The position numbers were made by a program, and so were the translations under genes. Positions 43,245 through 52,332 of a DNA stretch of 64,000 bases are shown one piece after another. A model generated the notes under the pieces. It had not been told where the DNA came from. It saw nothing but the letters and a program-made list of their open reading frames with translations, and made no database searches. Positions within the stretch are counted from its first letter, which is position 1, and every line of letters starts with the position of its first letter. Source of the DNA: Ruminococcaceae bacterium UBA3818. Its GTDB lineage: Bacteria > Bacillota > Clostridia > Oscillospirales > Ruminococcaceae. The DNA lies in contig DFDW01000019.1 of NCBI GenBank assembly GCA_002369315.1, positions 1-64,000 of the forward strand, written 5' to 3'.

Positions 43245-44663
43245 TTATTCTTCTGACATCCTCCCCAAGCTGGCGTTTTCCATCCATTTGCCTTGCCGAA
43301 AACGCAGAATGCTCAAAGCACCTTTGGTCATATTATCGATAATCATAGCAATCCAGTATCCATGCAGGCCCCAGTGGAATCCGAAAACGAACAGCAGCGC
43401 CAACGGGACGCGGAGTCCCCACATGCCGAAAATGCCGATAAAAAATGGGCTTTTCACATCCGCGGCACCCCGAAGCGCACCGGAGAGAATACTGCAGGAA
43501 GCATTCAGCGGCTGCGCGACGGCGACGATCCTCAGCATAGCCGCCGCCAGCGGGATTACCGATTCGTCCCGGGTAAAAAGCCGGATGATCGGTTCAGCCA
43601 GCACAAACAGCAGGATGCCTACAAAAATCATGGCGCAGAATCCCAGCCGGTTGGCGATCTTGCCAAAGTTCATGGCGTCTTTTTTCTTTTCCGCACCGAT
43701 GGATTGGCTGACCAGGGTAGTTGTCGCGACACTGACGCCATAGGCGGGCATATAGGACAAAGACTCTGCAGAAACCGCCAGCGTGTTGGCGGCCATGGCT
43801 ACGGTTCCCAGTGTGGAAACGATTCGGGTGGAGACAACCTGTCCGGAAGTGGTGATAAACTGCTCCATTGCAGTGGGAACGCCCAGAAAGACCATTTTTT
43901 TCAGAATATCCATGTTCGGCTTCAGATACTCTTTTTTTAACGAGAGATGGATTTCCCGCCGCTTATCGCACAGGGAGAAAAACAACAGACCGGATGAAAC
44001 AGCCAGGGACAGTGCGGTCCCCCAGGCGGCGCCCGCAACGCCGAGACCGGCGCCGAACATGGAAAAGGTAAAACCGAATACAGAAAGGTCTCTTGTGGGG
44101 AAAATCAGTAAAAAGTTAAAAAAGATATTCAAGACGATAGCGGTGAAGTTGTATTTTAATGGAGTATGCGTGTCTCCCATACAGCGCAGCAGAGAAGAAA
44201 AGACCGAGGAGAGCATGTTGAAAAACAAGGAAAAGGCGATTACCTGCAAATAGGCTCTCGCATGGGGAACAACGGCCTCTTCCGCGCCCAGCCAGATGGG
44301 CAGGTTCCAGTGCAGGGAAAAGAAAACAAGGGTCAGCGCGACGCCAATGACAAGGCTGCTCAGCAGCGATTGCCCGACAACCTCCCTGGCGCGCTTTTGG
44401 TTGTTCGCGCCTACCGACTGGGCCAGCTGGACGGATAAACCGACGCTGACCGCGGAAATCACGCTGCCGCTGAGCCAGATCGAGGTGGAGGTAACGCCCA
44501 CTGCCGCAGTGGCTACCGCCCCCAGCGCTCCCACCATTGCCGTATCGCTGAAGTTCAGAACGGTGAACATCATTTGTTCGATAATGGTCGGCCAGGCGAG
44601 TTTTAAAATCGTAGTAAGAGGGGTTTTTCCAAGCGTTAAAACATTTGTGGATTGATTTTTCAT
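43245..44663 (-). CDS. MATE-family efflux transporter
   Basis: 472 residues, about twelve transmembrane helices in two MatE repeats, each opening with a LAWPTIIEQMMFTV or LGVPTAMEQFITTS type helix. Antiporters of this family export drugs or metabolites with Na+ or H+. Substrate unknown. GGAG seven bases before 44663 favours this ATG over 44675. No regulator is adjacent. Confidence 0.92.
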   Translation of the reverse strand: MKNQSTNVLTLGKTPLTTILKLAWPTIIEQMMFTVLNFSDTAMVGALGAVATAAVGVTSTSIWLSGSVISAVSVGLSVQLAQSVGANNQKRAREVVGQSLLSSLVIGVALTLVFFSLHWNLPIWLGAEEAVVPHARAYLQVIAFSLFFNMLSSVFSSLLRCMGDTHTPLKYNFTAIVLNIFFNFLLIFPTRDLSVFGFTFSMFGAGLGVAGAAWGTALSLAVSSGLLFFSLCDKRREIHLSLKKEYLKPNMDILKKMVFLGVPTAMEQFITTSGQVVSTRIVSTLGTVAMAANTLAVSAESLSYMPAYGVSVATTTLVSQSIGAEKKKDAMNFGKIANRLGFCAMIFVGILLFVLAEPIIRLFTRDESVIPLAAAMLRIVAVAQPLNASCSILSGALRGAADVKSPFFIGIFGMWGLRVPLALLFVFGFHWGLHGYWIAMIIDNMTKGALSILRFRQGKWMENASLGRMSEE

Positions 44664-44753
44664 TGTTTTCTCCATTTTTTGTAAAAAATTATATACGCAA
44701 AGAAATAAGCGGATAAGCCGCTTATTGGTATGATGGCGAATTTGTGTGAATGT

Positions 44754-45365
44754 TTACTGATAATCTTCATCTTTCGTCGGAATCAATTGCCCCACCGTCT
44801 GCAGATCGCCGGTTAAAAGGGCCAGGACTCCTTTATAGGTCAACAGAGGATCGGACAAAAAATGCTGACGGACCTGCTCAGCTTCCTGTTCCGTTGGCAT
44901 AAACAAAGACAGGGATAGCAAATCAGAACCGATGTCGCAGATCGTCATATCCACAATATAGCCGTCCTCCGTTTTGCGGACAGAAGCATGGTTGGACGAT
45001 TCAAGCTTTTTACGCAGAAGCTGATGCCTGGCAGATTTGACGGCTTTTTCCCGAACCGCGGCGGGCAGCGTACCGGAAAAGGTATTGGCCGTCTGCCGGC
45101 CGAGATCGGTCAGATGATAGCTGGTGTCTTCCTGCCTGCCTGCGCAGTCCTCGCAGACGAGATGTCCCGATTCAGTCAGATCACTCAGCGCGTTGGCCAG
45201 TTCAAAATAATTTACCAGCCCCCGGTGCAGCAGAGCATCGCTGATTTGGGTGAAGGTCATACCGGCGCCGATCTGCCCCAAAAGATAGCAGACCAAAATT
45301 TTGATTTCATAGCCATGAGTGAGACCGCCAGGCTCCACCCCGGCCGTAAAGGCATTCAAATCCAA
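44754..45365 (-). CDS. DUF4364 family protein
   Basis: About 203 residues. The DNAFTAGVEPGGL-like start followed by EIKILVCYLLGQI and a winged-helix-like segment (FTQISDALLHRGLVNYFELANALSDLTESGHL) match DUF4364, a Firmicutes family possibly regulatory and of unknown function. TTG 45365 is preferred because the sequence then begins LDLNAFTAGVEPGG as in relatives and GGAAGG lies upstream. Alternative ATGs at 45386 and 45407 lie at or inside a TATAAT box (45404-45399). Confidence 0.72.
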   Translation of the reverse strand: MDLNAFTAGVEPGGLTHGYEIKILVCYLLGQIGAGMTFTQISDALLHRGLVNYFELANALSDLTESGHLVCEDCAGRQEDTSYHLTDLGRQTANTFSGTLPAAVREKAVKSARHQLLRKKLESSNHASVRKTEDGYIVDMTICDIGSDLLSLSLFMPTEQEAEQVRQHFLSDPLLTYKGVLALLTGDLQTVGQLIPTKDEDYQ

Positions 45366-45416
45366 AACCGGCACTTCCTTCCGCATAAAACTAGCTTTAT
45401 TATACATGGTTACAAA

Positions 45417-45456
45417 GCAAAAAGGAAGCAGAAAAATTTTATCTGCTTCCTTTTTC
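45417..45456 (-). terminator. Terminator after the P-loop kinase gene
   Basis: GGAAGCAGA and TCTGCTTCC form a stem with U-runs on both strands. Confidence 0.85.
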
Positions 45457-45486
45457 CCTAAATTTTTTGCAATCAGCCGAAAAAAC

Positions 45487-46014
45487 TCATTTCTTTTTAA
45501 AAGAAACCGGGATTTTCACATCATAGATGCTGTCAATCAAAAGGTATTCACATCCGTATTTTTGGCACAGTTCCAGATTCACGCGATTTTCTTCCATCAC
45601 GGATTGTGGGGTACAGGCGGAATCATCCAGCCTTTTTTCAATGACGTCGGCATATTTTCGAATGTCGTCAAAGTGGGCGTCGATGTACGCTTGTGACATA
45701 ACGAGGCAAATATAGCGGATCTCTTTTCGATAACACGCGCCGAAATCCGCCGCCCAGTCGAACGGAATATAGCAGCCTTCCACCACAAGGTTCTGTTGGT
45801 TTTCGATGGCCGTTTTGACCATTTCCCGCACAACTGGCCATAGATAGCCGACCAGCTTGCTGTCATCCTCCGGGGTCAGGTTTGTGTATCCGCTTCGAAT
45901 CAGCCCCATTTTCAGATGGTCAATGGAAAGGTAGGGATAGCCGTAGTCTTCCAGTATTTTTTGGGCCAGCGCTGTTTTCCCTGTGTGAGAAGCGCCCGCA
46001 ATCAAAAAAACCAT
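45487..46014 (-). CDS. P-loop kinase/ATPase-like protein
   Basis: 175 residues. Walker A GASHTGKTAL at 7-16, then SIDHLKMGLIRSG, a strand-loop pattern of small P-loop kinases (adenylate kinase/zeta-toxin-like). A Walker B strand NLVVEGCYIP lies near 75. The substrate is unknown; similar clostridial proteins are labelled only as AAA or hypothetical. It follows the anti-sigma gene by 18 bases on the same strand. Confidence 0.7.
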   Translation of the reverse strand: MVFLIAGASHTGKTALAQKILEDYGYPYLSIDHLKMGLIRSGYTNLTPEDDSKLVGYLWPVVREMVKTAIENQQNLVVEGCYIPFDWAADFGACYRKEIRYICLVMSQAYIDAHFDDIRKYADVIEKRLDDSACTPQSVMEENRVNLELCQKYGCEYLLIDSIYDVKIPVSFKKK

Positions 46015-46032
46015 ATCCGCTCAGCTCCCTTT

Positions 46033-47184
46033 TTAATTCGTACGCCATATCTGTTCCTGCCGGATAGAGAGGTCGGAATCGTTCCCGACAGTGGAAACAG
46101 TCAACTCGCCGGAGGAAAAGGATACATTGCTGGCGCCCAGCACCGCGAAGGAAGCGTATGCCGTATCCGACGCAATGGGCACAGCGGTAACGACCGCAAA
46201 AGAAGCGCTGGAACAATTGTCGGACAGGAGGATCTGCTCTGCTTCCAACAGCCGGGTCTGATCGTTGCTGCTGTCATAAATCCCGGGAATACAGTCGGAA
46301 GTATCCGTTACCTGATACAAGGAACCGATCAACAGGGCGTCCTCCGCTCTCCAGGCACCCAAATAATTCCCCTCCTGTATCAGCGTACGCTTTAAAGCTG
46401 GACTGGAAGGATCTGAAATATCGAAAAATTGCAGCTTTGTCCCTTCTTCGCATTCCCCGGCCAGTACCAGCGTTTGCTCTTGCGCAAACAATGTGCCGCG
46501 AACACAGTTAACATCCGTTCGGGAGAGCAGAGTGCCGTCTGACGTGCTGCGGATATCCAAACGCGCGATTCCTTCCGGCGTGCAGGTCAAGGTATACTGA
46601 TAGGTCTGGTCCGCCATGGAAACGGAACTGTCTGCTCCGGGCAAAAAATCGGTTTCGCCGTCTTCAAAAGCGAGCGGCTTACCATTTTCGGAAGAGGGGA
46701 TTTTACTCAAAGCCAGTTGGACCTGACTGTAGCTTTCCGCCGGATAGTAGGCCATTTTTGCGGCGAACCCCTCGGAAACATTGCTGTCCGAAGTGGCCCG
46801 GAGCGAAGAAGAAACGGCGGCAGCAGAAGCGGCGGCCTCCTTTTGAGAAAACGCCCCGCTGCCATATGTCAGGGCATCGTTGGCAACCGCCATTTCAGGT
46901 TCGGCTGCCATTTCCGCAGAATCAGCGGCACTGGCGTTTTTTGCGGACGTCATAAACGGGGAGCGGGGAAACCACAGCGCGCATCCGATAGCGGCGACCA
47001 CCAGCAAAGAAGCGGCGGACCAGGCCCATCGGTGCGACGCGTGGAGTTTGGCCGAATCAAGAGAGGACAAACGATCTTTCATCCCCTCCGCCGTAGCGGC
47101 GAATGGAACGGTGATTTGCTGATCCAGCTCCTGCAGCTGTTTTTTTATTTGGGAAAAATCTTCCGTAGGGTTTGAACGATTCAT
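46033..47184 (-). CDS. Anti-sigma-like membrane protein with partial beta-propeller domain
   Basis: 383 residues: a cytoplasmic tail (about 55), one transmembrane helix (about 52-72, WAWSAASLLVVAAIGCALW), an Ala/Ser-rich linker, then beta repeats (KLQFFDISDPSSPALKRTLIQEGNYLGAWRAEDALLIGSLYQV) like the C-terminal beta-propeller secreted proteins of clostridia. Family members usually run to ~600 residues, so this one appears short at its C-terminus. It starts five bases after the sigma gene on the same strand, the usual arrangement for an ECF regulator pair. ATG 47184 was chosen because GAGAGG lies eight bases ahead. Confidence 0.72.
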   Translation of the reverse strand: MNRSNPTEDFSQIKKQLQELDQQITVPFAATAEGMKDRLSSLDSAKLHASHRWAWSAASLLVVAAIGCALWFPRSPFMTSAKNASAADSAEMAAEPEMAVANDALTYGSGAFSQKEAAASAAAVSSSLRATSDSNVSEGFAAKMAYYPAESYSQVQLALSKIPSSENGKPLAFEDGETDFLPGADSSVSMADQTYQYTLTCTPEGIARLDIRSTSDGTLLSRTDVNCVRGTLFAQEQTLVLAGECEEGTKLQFFDISDPSSPALKRTLIQEGNYLGAWRAEDALLIGSLYQVTDTSDCIPGIYDSSNDQTRLLEAEQILLSDNCSSASFAVVTAVPIASDTAYASFAVLGASNVSFSSGELTVSTVGNDSDLSIRQEQIWRTN

Positions 47185-47189
47185 TTGTG

Positions 47190-47723
47190 TCACCTCTCTT
47201 CCATTTGTTTTTTCAGTTTCTGCAGGCTGCGGTGAAGCTTGGAACTGACCGTCCCGTGCGGGCAGCGCAGCATCTGCGAAATTTGCTTGGTGGTATATCC
47301 ATACAGTACCGACAGCGAAAGAATCATCCTTTCCTGCGGGGAAAGCACCGACAGGGCCTGCAAAAGATCAGCCCGGGTTATGACGGCGGAGTCCATACTG
47401 TCAATGCGCAAAGCGGGATCAGAAGTAAAATCCTCAATCTGAAGTTGATTTTTTTCTTTGACATAATGGGAAATGCGCCGCTTGATCCGGACGGACAGGA
47501 TTTTAAAAATCCAGCCTTTAAACGCGTCGGCTTCCCGCAGTTTGGAAATACCGCGGAACGCCTCCAAAAAAGTTTCCGCTACCACATCCTCGGCATCATG
47601 CGCGTTGCCCAAAGCGTACAGGGCGTATTTGTACAGGTCATCCTGTACCAGTTCATATAAACGGGAAAAACTTTCTCCGTCGCCTTTTTTTGCCCCCTCC
47701 ACCAACTGGGCGTCGATGTTCAT
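47190..47723 (-). CDS. ECF-subfamily RNA polymerase sigma factor
   Basis: 177 residues. Region 2 (about 18-85: LYELVQDDLYKYALYALGNAHDAEDVVAETFLEAF) and region 4 (about 120-172: LSVLSPQERMILSLSVLYGYTTKQISQMLRCPHGTVSSKLHRSLQKLKK) are clear, linked by a short charged stretch. It directs RNA polymerase to a small stress regulon. The adjacent anti-sigma gene would hold it inactive. Its target promoters are not evident here. Confidence 0.92.
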   Translation of the reverse strand: MNIDAQLVEGAKKGDGESFSRLYELVQDDLYKYALYALGNAHDAEDVVAETFLEAFRGISKLREADAFKGWIFKILSVRIKRRISHYVKEKNQLQIEDFTSDPALRIDSMDSAVITRADLLQALSVLSPQERMILSLSVLYGYTTKQISQMLRCPHGTVSSKLHRSLQKLKKQMEER

Positions 47724-47799
47724 GCTGTCACCACCCTTATGGGTTCATAATATCAGTGCGGCAAAACCGTTGATTTTTTGCATACAGTGGAAATTTTCA

Positions 47800-48588
47800 T
47801 CAAAAATATTTTGTCTTTTGTGCCGAAACAGTAAAATGCTGCTTTGTCCCAACACAAAGCAGCCCTAACTGCTGCAGGCTTTTTTGCATTCGTCCGCCGC
47901 AGGCCAGGCAAAGCGACACCCGCGCCGCAGTCAGATGGGGGTCCGGCGACCAGACGCGCAAACTGTCGTAAAACCGGTGAAAAGCGCGGGACACCTCCAA
48001 CAGAGACGGGAGAAGGCTTGGTCCCGTATCATCCGGCAGGCGTGCGAGCGAAAAAAGCAGCGCCGTCTCCTGCGGGCTTTTCAACAATGACAGCGCTTCC
48101 GGCGGACAGGAAAGTTCCAATAGCCCCTCCGCGCGGCAGCCGCGCAGAACGCTGCACAACCGGACAAATGCTTTTTGCACTTCTTTTACAGCAGGGGAAG
48201 CGCCGGCGAAAAAGCCGAAATCCTCCTCTGTGATACGCCAGGCCGAAAAGGAAGCGTTTCGCAAAAGAAAGGCGGCGCAGGCGGCGTACCATTGGGCGGA
48301 CGGAGCAAAATTCAGATAACCGCCGCTTTTTTCGATTCGGTCAAAAACGGCATCCCGTGCCGGCAGAAAGGCCGACAGCCTGTCCGCCGCTTCAGCCGGG
48401 GAAATCTTTTTTACCGCAGCACAAGAAAAAACCAGGCCGGAAGAAAAAAACCACTGCCCTCCCGTCTGGCTTGTCCCGACCGGGACCTTTTCCGTTTCGC
48501 AGCCCGGAAAAGCCTGTTCCAGCGCCTTTTGCAAAAGCCGGCGCAGATGCTCTGCCGCGTGTGCGGCGCTGCCGTATCCTGCTTCCAT
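47800..48588 (-). CDS. ArgRS-like protein with DALR domain, no catalytic core
   Basis: 262 residues. The N-terminal part (about 30-110, ending EKSGGYLNFAPSAQWYAACAAF) resembles the additional domain at the N-terminus of arginyl-tRNA synthetase. The C-terminal third (LLFSLARLPD, SLLEVSRAFHRFYDSLRVW, TAARVSLCLACGGRMQKSLQQLGL) is a DALR anticodon-binding domain. The HIGH and KMSKS motifs and the whole Rossmann core are missing, so it cannot aminoacylate. It precedes nothing obviously translational and follows DUF1934 by 15 bases, in a run with murI and ddl. Confidence 0.75.
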   Translation of the reverse strand: MEAGYGSAAHAAEHLRRLLQKALEQAFPGCETEKVPVGTSQTGGQWFFSSGLVFSCAAVKKISPAEAADRLSAFLPARDAVFDRIEKSGGYLNFAPSAQWYAACAAFLLRNASFSAWRITEEDFGFFAGASPAVKEVQKAFVRLCSVLRGCRAEGLLELSCPPEALSLLKSPQETALLFSLARLPDDTGPSLLPSLLEVSRAFHRFYDSLRVWSPDPHLTAARVSLCLACGGRMQKSLQQLGLLCVGTKQHFTVSAQKTKYF

Positions 48589-48603
48589 ATCCGCACCCGC
48601 CTG

Positions 48604-49023
48604 TCAGGAAGGATAGTATTCTTCCACGTCCACCTGCAGTTCGTTTTCACTGGCCATGCTGGCGTTGACATCCAGCGTGTACCGCACCTGAAGATGGCCG
48701 CCTGCGTCGTTGAGGCAGGATACGATGTCGTCTCCGGAAATGCCCAGCATCATGGTACCGAAGCCGGTGTCGTAAACGCACTGATGCCGCTGCCCTTTCT
48801 CGATAATCAGCTGGGAACGCATATTTTCTCCGGTGCGGCGCATGGTGACCCGGCGATCCCCCTCCACTTTCAGCGTGGTTTTTGCGCCGTCAAAACCGGT
48901 GGCTTCCGATTCGTTGTAGCAAATATAATAGGCTTCGCCCCGCCGGTACAAGCGCCCAACGGTGGTCAGTTCCACCGAGTCCTGGTCGTTATCGGCAAAC
49001 TGAATCCCTTTTATGGTAATCAT
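48604..49023 (-). CDS. DUF1934 (YwiB-like) beta-barrel protein
   Basis: 139 residues. Pattern as in YwiB: ITIKGIQFADNDQDSVELTTVGRLYRRGEAYYICYNESEATGF, then TTLKVEGDRRVTMRRTG and TLDVNASMASENELQVDVEEY. Calycin-like fold, function unknown. ATG 49023 was chosen with AAAGGA just upstream; the longer upstream frame lies inside murI. Often found beside argS in Firmicutes, which makes the ArgRS-like neighbour notable. Confidence 0.8.
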   Translation of the reverse strand: MITIKGIQFADNDQDSVELTTVGRLYRRGEAYYICYNESEATGFDGAKTTLKVEGDRRVTMRRTGENMRSQLIIEKGQRHQCVYDTGFGTMMLGISGDDIVSCLNDAGGHLQVRYTLDVNASMASENELQVDVEEYYPS

Positions 49024-49051
49024 AACGTCCTTTTTCAATGCAAAATCCTTT

Positions 49052-49870
49052 CTACCGGCACAGATCGTCCACGTCCACATGCTCCACCGGGCGTTCCAGC
49101 GGATGGCCGAGAAAACGGGCGGCGATAACGTCGAAATCCTCGGTGTCGGCGGAGACGAAATAACGGGTTTGTCCCTCCTTTTCACCGGCCTGCAGGCCAT
49201 GGGAGGAAAGATATTCTTTTACCAGCCGGGCGGTTTCCTGCCCGGGATCGATCAAAACGGTGCTGTCGCCCATGATACGGCCAATCATCGGCGCGATCAG
49301 CGGGTAGTGGGTGCAGCCTAAAATCAAAGTGTCCGGTTTTTGTTCTGCAAAAGCGGACAGATATTCCCGCGCTACCATTTCGGTCACGGGATTGTCTTCT
49401 TCAATATATCCGTTTTCCACCAGCGGGACAAACAGCGGGCATGCGCGAGCCGTGATTTGTGCCTGGGGCATCGCCTCCCGGATGATGCGCAGGTAAGAAC
49501 CGCTTCGAATGGTAGCGGAGGTGCCGATGACGCCGATGCGACCCGAGCGGGTGGCACGGCAAGCGGCCAGCGCCGCCGCTTTGACAACGCCGGTGAAAGG
49601 GATTTCCAATCCGGCGGTCATCTCGTCGGTCATAATGGAAGAAATGGTGCCGCAGGCGGCGACGATCATCTTCACGCCGTGGCTTTGCAGAAAACGGATA
49701 TTTTCCATGGCGAACCGGCGAAGCGTTTGAGGACTGCGCGCGCCATAGGGAACACGGCCGGTATCGCCGAAATAAATCAGATCCTCCTGCGGCAGAAGCT
49801 GCCGCAGCTCTTTCAGGGCCGTCAGACCGCCCAGGCCCGAATCAAAAATACCGATGGGACGGTTATCCAT
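49052..49870 (-). CDS. murI: Glutamate racemase
   Basis: 272 residues. It supplies D-glutamate for the stem peptide added by MurD. The fold start PIGIFDSGLGGLTALKEL and the FGDTGRVPYG motif are typical. Catalytic Cys pair: AACGTISS (about 74) and GCTHYPL (about 184); the usual ACNT is ACGT here, a variant found in clostridial MurI. Lies just 12 bases downstream of ddl in the same direction. Confidence 0.94.
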   Translation of the reverse strand: MDNRPIGIFDSGLGGLTALKELRQLLPQEDLIYFGDTGRVPYGARSPQTLRRFAMENIRFLQSHGVKMIVAACGTISSIMTDEMTAGLEIPFTGVVKAAALAACRATRSGRIGVIGTSATIRSGSYLRIIREAMPQAQITARACPLFVPLVENGYIEEDNPVTEMVAREYLSAFAEQKPDTLILGCTHYPLIAPMIGRIMGDSTVLIDPGQETARLVKEYLSSHGLQAGEKEGQTRYFVSADTEDFDVIAARFLGHPLERPVEHVDVDDLCR

Positions 49871-49882
49871 CGCGTCTCCCCC

Positions 49883-50938
49883 TTATTTCTGGAATGCCAG
49901 TTCAATCAGGCCGCCGACCAGATCATACGGACTCATGCCGCCTTCCATCATCAGCTTGGGGTACATGCTGATGCCGGTAAAGCCGGGCAGGGTGTTGACC
50001 TCATTGAGGATAATTCCCTCATCCTGCACAAAGAAATCGACCCGGGCGAGGCCTTCGCACCCCAGGGATTCAAAAGCGGCCAGCGCCAGTTCCCGCACCA
50101 AATCGGCGGTTTCCGCCGGAATACGGGCGGGGATATACAAATCGGTGCTGTCGTCTTCATATTTGGCTTCATAATCATAAAATTCTTTTTTGGGCGCGAT
50201 TTCTCCCAGAATGGAAGCTTTGGCTCCGTGGTTGCCAAATACGGCACACTCCACCTCACGGCCCTTGATGAATTCCTCGACAATTGCTTTACCGTCGTGC
50301 TGAAAAGCCAGTTTCAGCCCTTTTAGCAGGGCGTTTTTGTCCGCGGCTTTGCTTACCCCTACCGAAGAACCGGCGTTGGCGGGCTTGATGAACATGGGAT
50401 ATCCCAAGGTATCCGCCAATTCCGCTTCCATCTCATCAAAATCGTCCAGATCCCAGGGGTAGATATCCGCCCACATAGCGTTGGGAATACCCGCCTGGTC
50501 CAAAATCGTATGGGTAATGGCTTTATCCATACAGACGGCACTGGAGAGCACGCCGCACCCGACAAACGGGATCTGTGCCATCTGAAATACGCCCTGGATG
50601 GTGCCGTCCTCGCCGTTTTTGCCATGCAGCACCGGGAAAATCACATCCAGCGGGATGGTGCGAAGCCCCCCTTTTTCAAATACGATCAGCCCATGGTAGG
50701 AAGGATCGGGCGGGAGGACAGCCGGCGTCACATATTCGGGGCGGTTCCAGCCGTCGCCCGCAATCGCGTCTTCCGGGCCGTTGTAAAGGAACCATTGTCC
50801 CTTTTTGGTAATGCCTACCATCGTCAGATCATATTTTTCCCGGTCCACGCCGGAAATGACAAAAGAGGCGGATCGCAGCGACACTTCATACTCGCTGGAA
50901 GCACCGCCGAAAATAACCGCGACAGAACGTTTTGACAT
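49883..50938 (-). CDS. ddl: D-alanine--D-alanine ligase
   Basis: 351 residues of the ATP-grasp fold. Opens SVAVIFGGASSEYEVSLRSA; also FPVLHGKNGEDGTIQG, PANAGSSVGVSKA and the catalytic NEVNTLPGFT. The residues EFYDYEAKY mark D-Ala-D-Ala ligases, as opposed to D-lactate-forming VanA types, so vancomycin sensitivity of the precursor is expected. The product is used by MurF. ATG 50938 has AGGAGTG upstream; the frame open to 51028 has none. Confidence 0.95.
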   Translation of the reverse strand: MSKRSVAVIFGGASSEYEVSLRSASFVISGVDREKYDLTMVGITKKGQWFLYNGPEDAIAGDGWNRPEYVTPAVLPPDPSYHGLIVFEKGGLRTIPLDVIFPVLHGKNGEDGTIQGVFQMAQIPFVGCGVLSSAVCMDKAITHTILDQAGIPNAMWADIYPWDLDDFDEMEAELADTLGYPMFIKPANAGSSVGVSKAADKNALLKGLKLAFQHDGKAIVEEFIKGREVECAVFGNHGAKASILGEIAPKKEFYDYEAKYEDDSTDLYIPARIPAETADLVRELALAAFESLGCEGLARVDFFVQDEGIILNEVNTLPGFTGISMYPKLMMEGGMSPYDLVGGLIELAFQK

Positions 50939-51194
50939 AAACGGATCACTCCTATATAATAGTAGACGGCCGCTGAGCAGGCCGCGCCGGGCAAACAGAC
51001 TTATGCGGTAAGTGCGCGCCGCATACAAAATAATTTTACCACAGCAGATATGGCAAAATCAACTATTGGCCGGGCTTCGGCCGGAAATGAAAACAATCTG
51101 TAATAAACCTATCCCGCGAAAAGCCTGTTTATGCTTTTGGGAGCGCTTTTCGGCCCGGCTGCGGAAACTTTTTTTATTTTCCTTCCAAAAACAG
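50939..51194. other. Divergent intergenic stretch, no supported gene
   Basis: Between ddl (minus) and the rpmG promoter (plus). A TATTAT box for ddl may lie near 50953-50958 (minus). Nothing else, neither gene nor strong hairpin, was seen. Confidence 0.4.
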
Positions 51195-51223
51195 TTGACT
51201 GCGGCAGAATTCCATGATAAACT
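51195..51223 (+). promoter_or_regulatory. Promoter for the rpmG-secE-nusG operon
   Basis: TTGACT (51195-51200), a 17-base spacer and TAAACT (51218-51223), with a leader of roughly 100 bases. Confidence 0.65.
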
Positions 51224-51325
51224 TGTACTACCTCTAAAAAGGGTTTATTTTTTTGTGTTCATTTTTAAAAGCGTTTCCTTGCCCAAGAGGGAGGCAAACA
51301 ATTCCGTTAATCAGGAGGTGCCGAA

Positions 51326-51475
51326 ATGAGAGTAAAAATCACCTTGGCTTGCACGGAGTGCAAACAGCGCAACTACAACACCATGAAAAACAAGAAAAAC
51401 GATCCGGACAGACTTGAGATGAACAAGTACTGCAGATTCTGCCGGAAACACACGCTCCACAGAGAGGCGAAGTAA
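51326..51475 (+). CDS. rpmG: Ribosomal protein bL33
   Basis: 49 residues: MRVKITLACTECKQRNY at the start and YCRFCRKHTLHREAK at the end. Two CxxC pairs bind zinc (the C+ form). AGGAGG is ten bases before the ATG. First gene of the conserved rpmG-secE-nusG group. Confidence 0.97.
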   Translation: MRVKITLACTECKQRNYNTMKNKKNDPDRLEMNKYCRFCRKHTLHREAK

Positions 51476-51502
51476 GGACGAGAAAGGCAGGGGTTTTCTG
51501 TA

Positions 51503-51745
51503 ATGGCTGAAAAAGCGAAAAACGAGAAAAAAGAAGGCTTTCTGAAACGTGTCGCCCATCGCTTTGTCAAAGGCTGTAAGGACATGAAAGGCGAGATCAA
51601 AAAGGTCGTTTGGCCTTCTAAAAAGCAGATCATCAACAATACCGCTGTGGTATTGGCCTGCTGCATCATCGTCGGCGTGTTCATCTGGATTCTGGACGGA
51701 GCTTTGTCCGGTTTGGTGAATCTGCTTCTCAGCAGCGCAGGTTAA
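51503..51745 (+). CDS. secE: Protein translocase subunit SecE
   Basis: 80 residues with a basic N-terminus and one C-terminal transmembrane helix (about 55-75, NNTAVVLACCIIVGVFIW). The amphipathic motif KGEIKKVVWPSKK just before it is the SecE hallmark. It clamps SecY in the translocon. Confidence 0.95.
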   Translation: MAEKAKNEKKEGFLKRVAHRFVKGCKDMKGEIKKVVWPSKKQIINNTAVVLACCIIVGVFIWILDGALSGLVNLLLSSAG

Positions 51746-51796
51746 CAGCGCCAGCCGCTTGCAACCGGTGCGTAACCTTGCGTGGAGGGATGAAGA

Positions 51797-52318
51797 ATGT
51801 CTGAAGAGGCAAAATGGTATGTTGTCCACACCTATTCCGGATATGAGAACAAGGTAGCGACCAACATCGAAAAAGCTGTCGAAAATCGCGGAATGCACGA
51901 CCTGATTCAGGAAGTGAAGGTCCCGACTGAGACAGTTACCGAAATCAAAGACAATAAAAAGCGCGAAGTAGAACGCAAAATTTTCCCCGGCTATGTGCTG
52001 ATCAAAATGATCATGACCGACGAATCCTGGTACATCGTGCGCAATACCCGTGGCTGTACCGGATTTGTAGGCCCATCGTCCAAACCGATCCCGCTTACTG
52101 AAAAGGAAGTGGCTGCGCTGGGCGTGGAGAAACGTCAGATCGAGGTCAACTATGGCGTCGGCGATACCATCCGGATCACCGACGGGCCGATGGAAGGCTT
52201 TGCCGGCATCGTGAAGGAACTGGATGTGGAAAAAGACAAGGTCAAAGTTGTCGTTTCCATGTTCGGGCGCGAAACCCCGGTAGAGCTGGAGCTGGATCAG
52301 GTCCAGCTGGATGATTAA
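51797..52318 (+). CDS. nusG: Transcription termination/antitermination factor NusG
   Basis: 173 residues. NGN domain (WYVVHTYSGYENKVATNIEKAV) and C-terminal KOW domain (IRITDGPMEGFAGIVKELDVEKDKVKVVVSMFGRETPVELELDQVQ). NusG binds RNA polymerase to regulate pausing and couple it to ribosomes. Followed by a 150-base gap with hairpins before rplK. Confidence 0.97.
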   Translation: MSEEAKWYVVHTYSGYENKVATNIEKAVENRGMHDLIQEVKVPTETVTEIKDNKKREVERKIFPGYVLIKMIMTDESWYIVRNTRGCTGFVGPSSKPIPLTEKEVAALGVEKRQIEVNYGVGDTIRITDGPMEGFAGIVKELDVEKDKVKVVVSMFGRETPVELELDQVQLDD

Positions 52319-52332
52319 TCTTTTTGAGGGAA

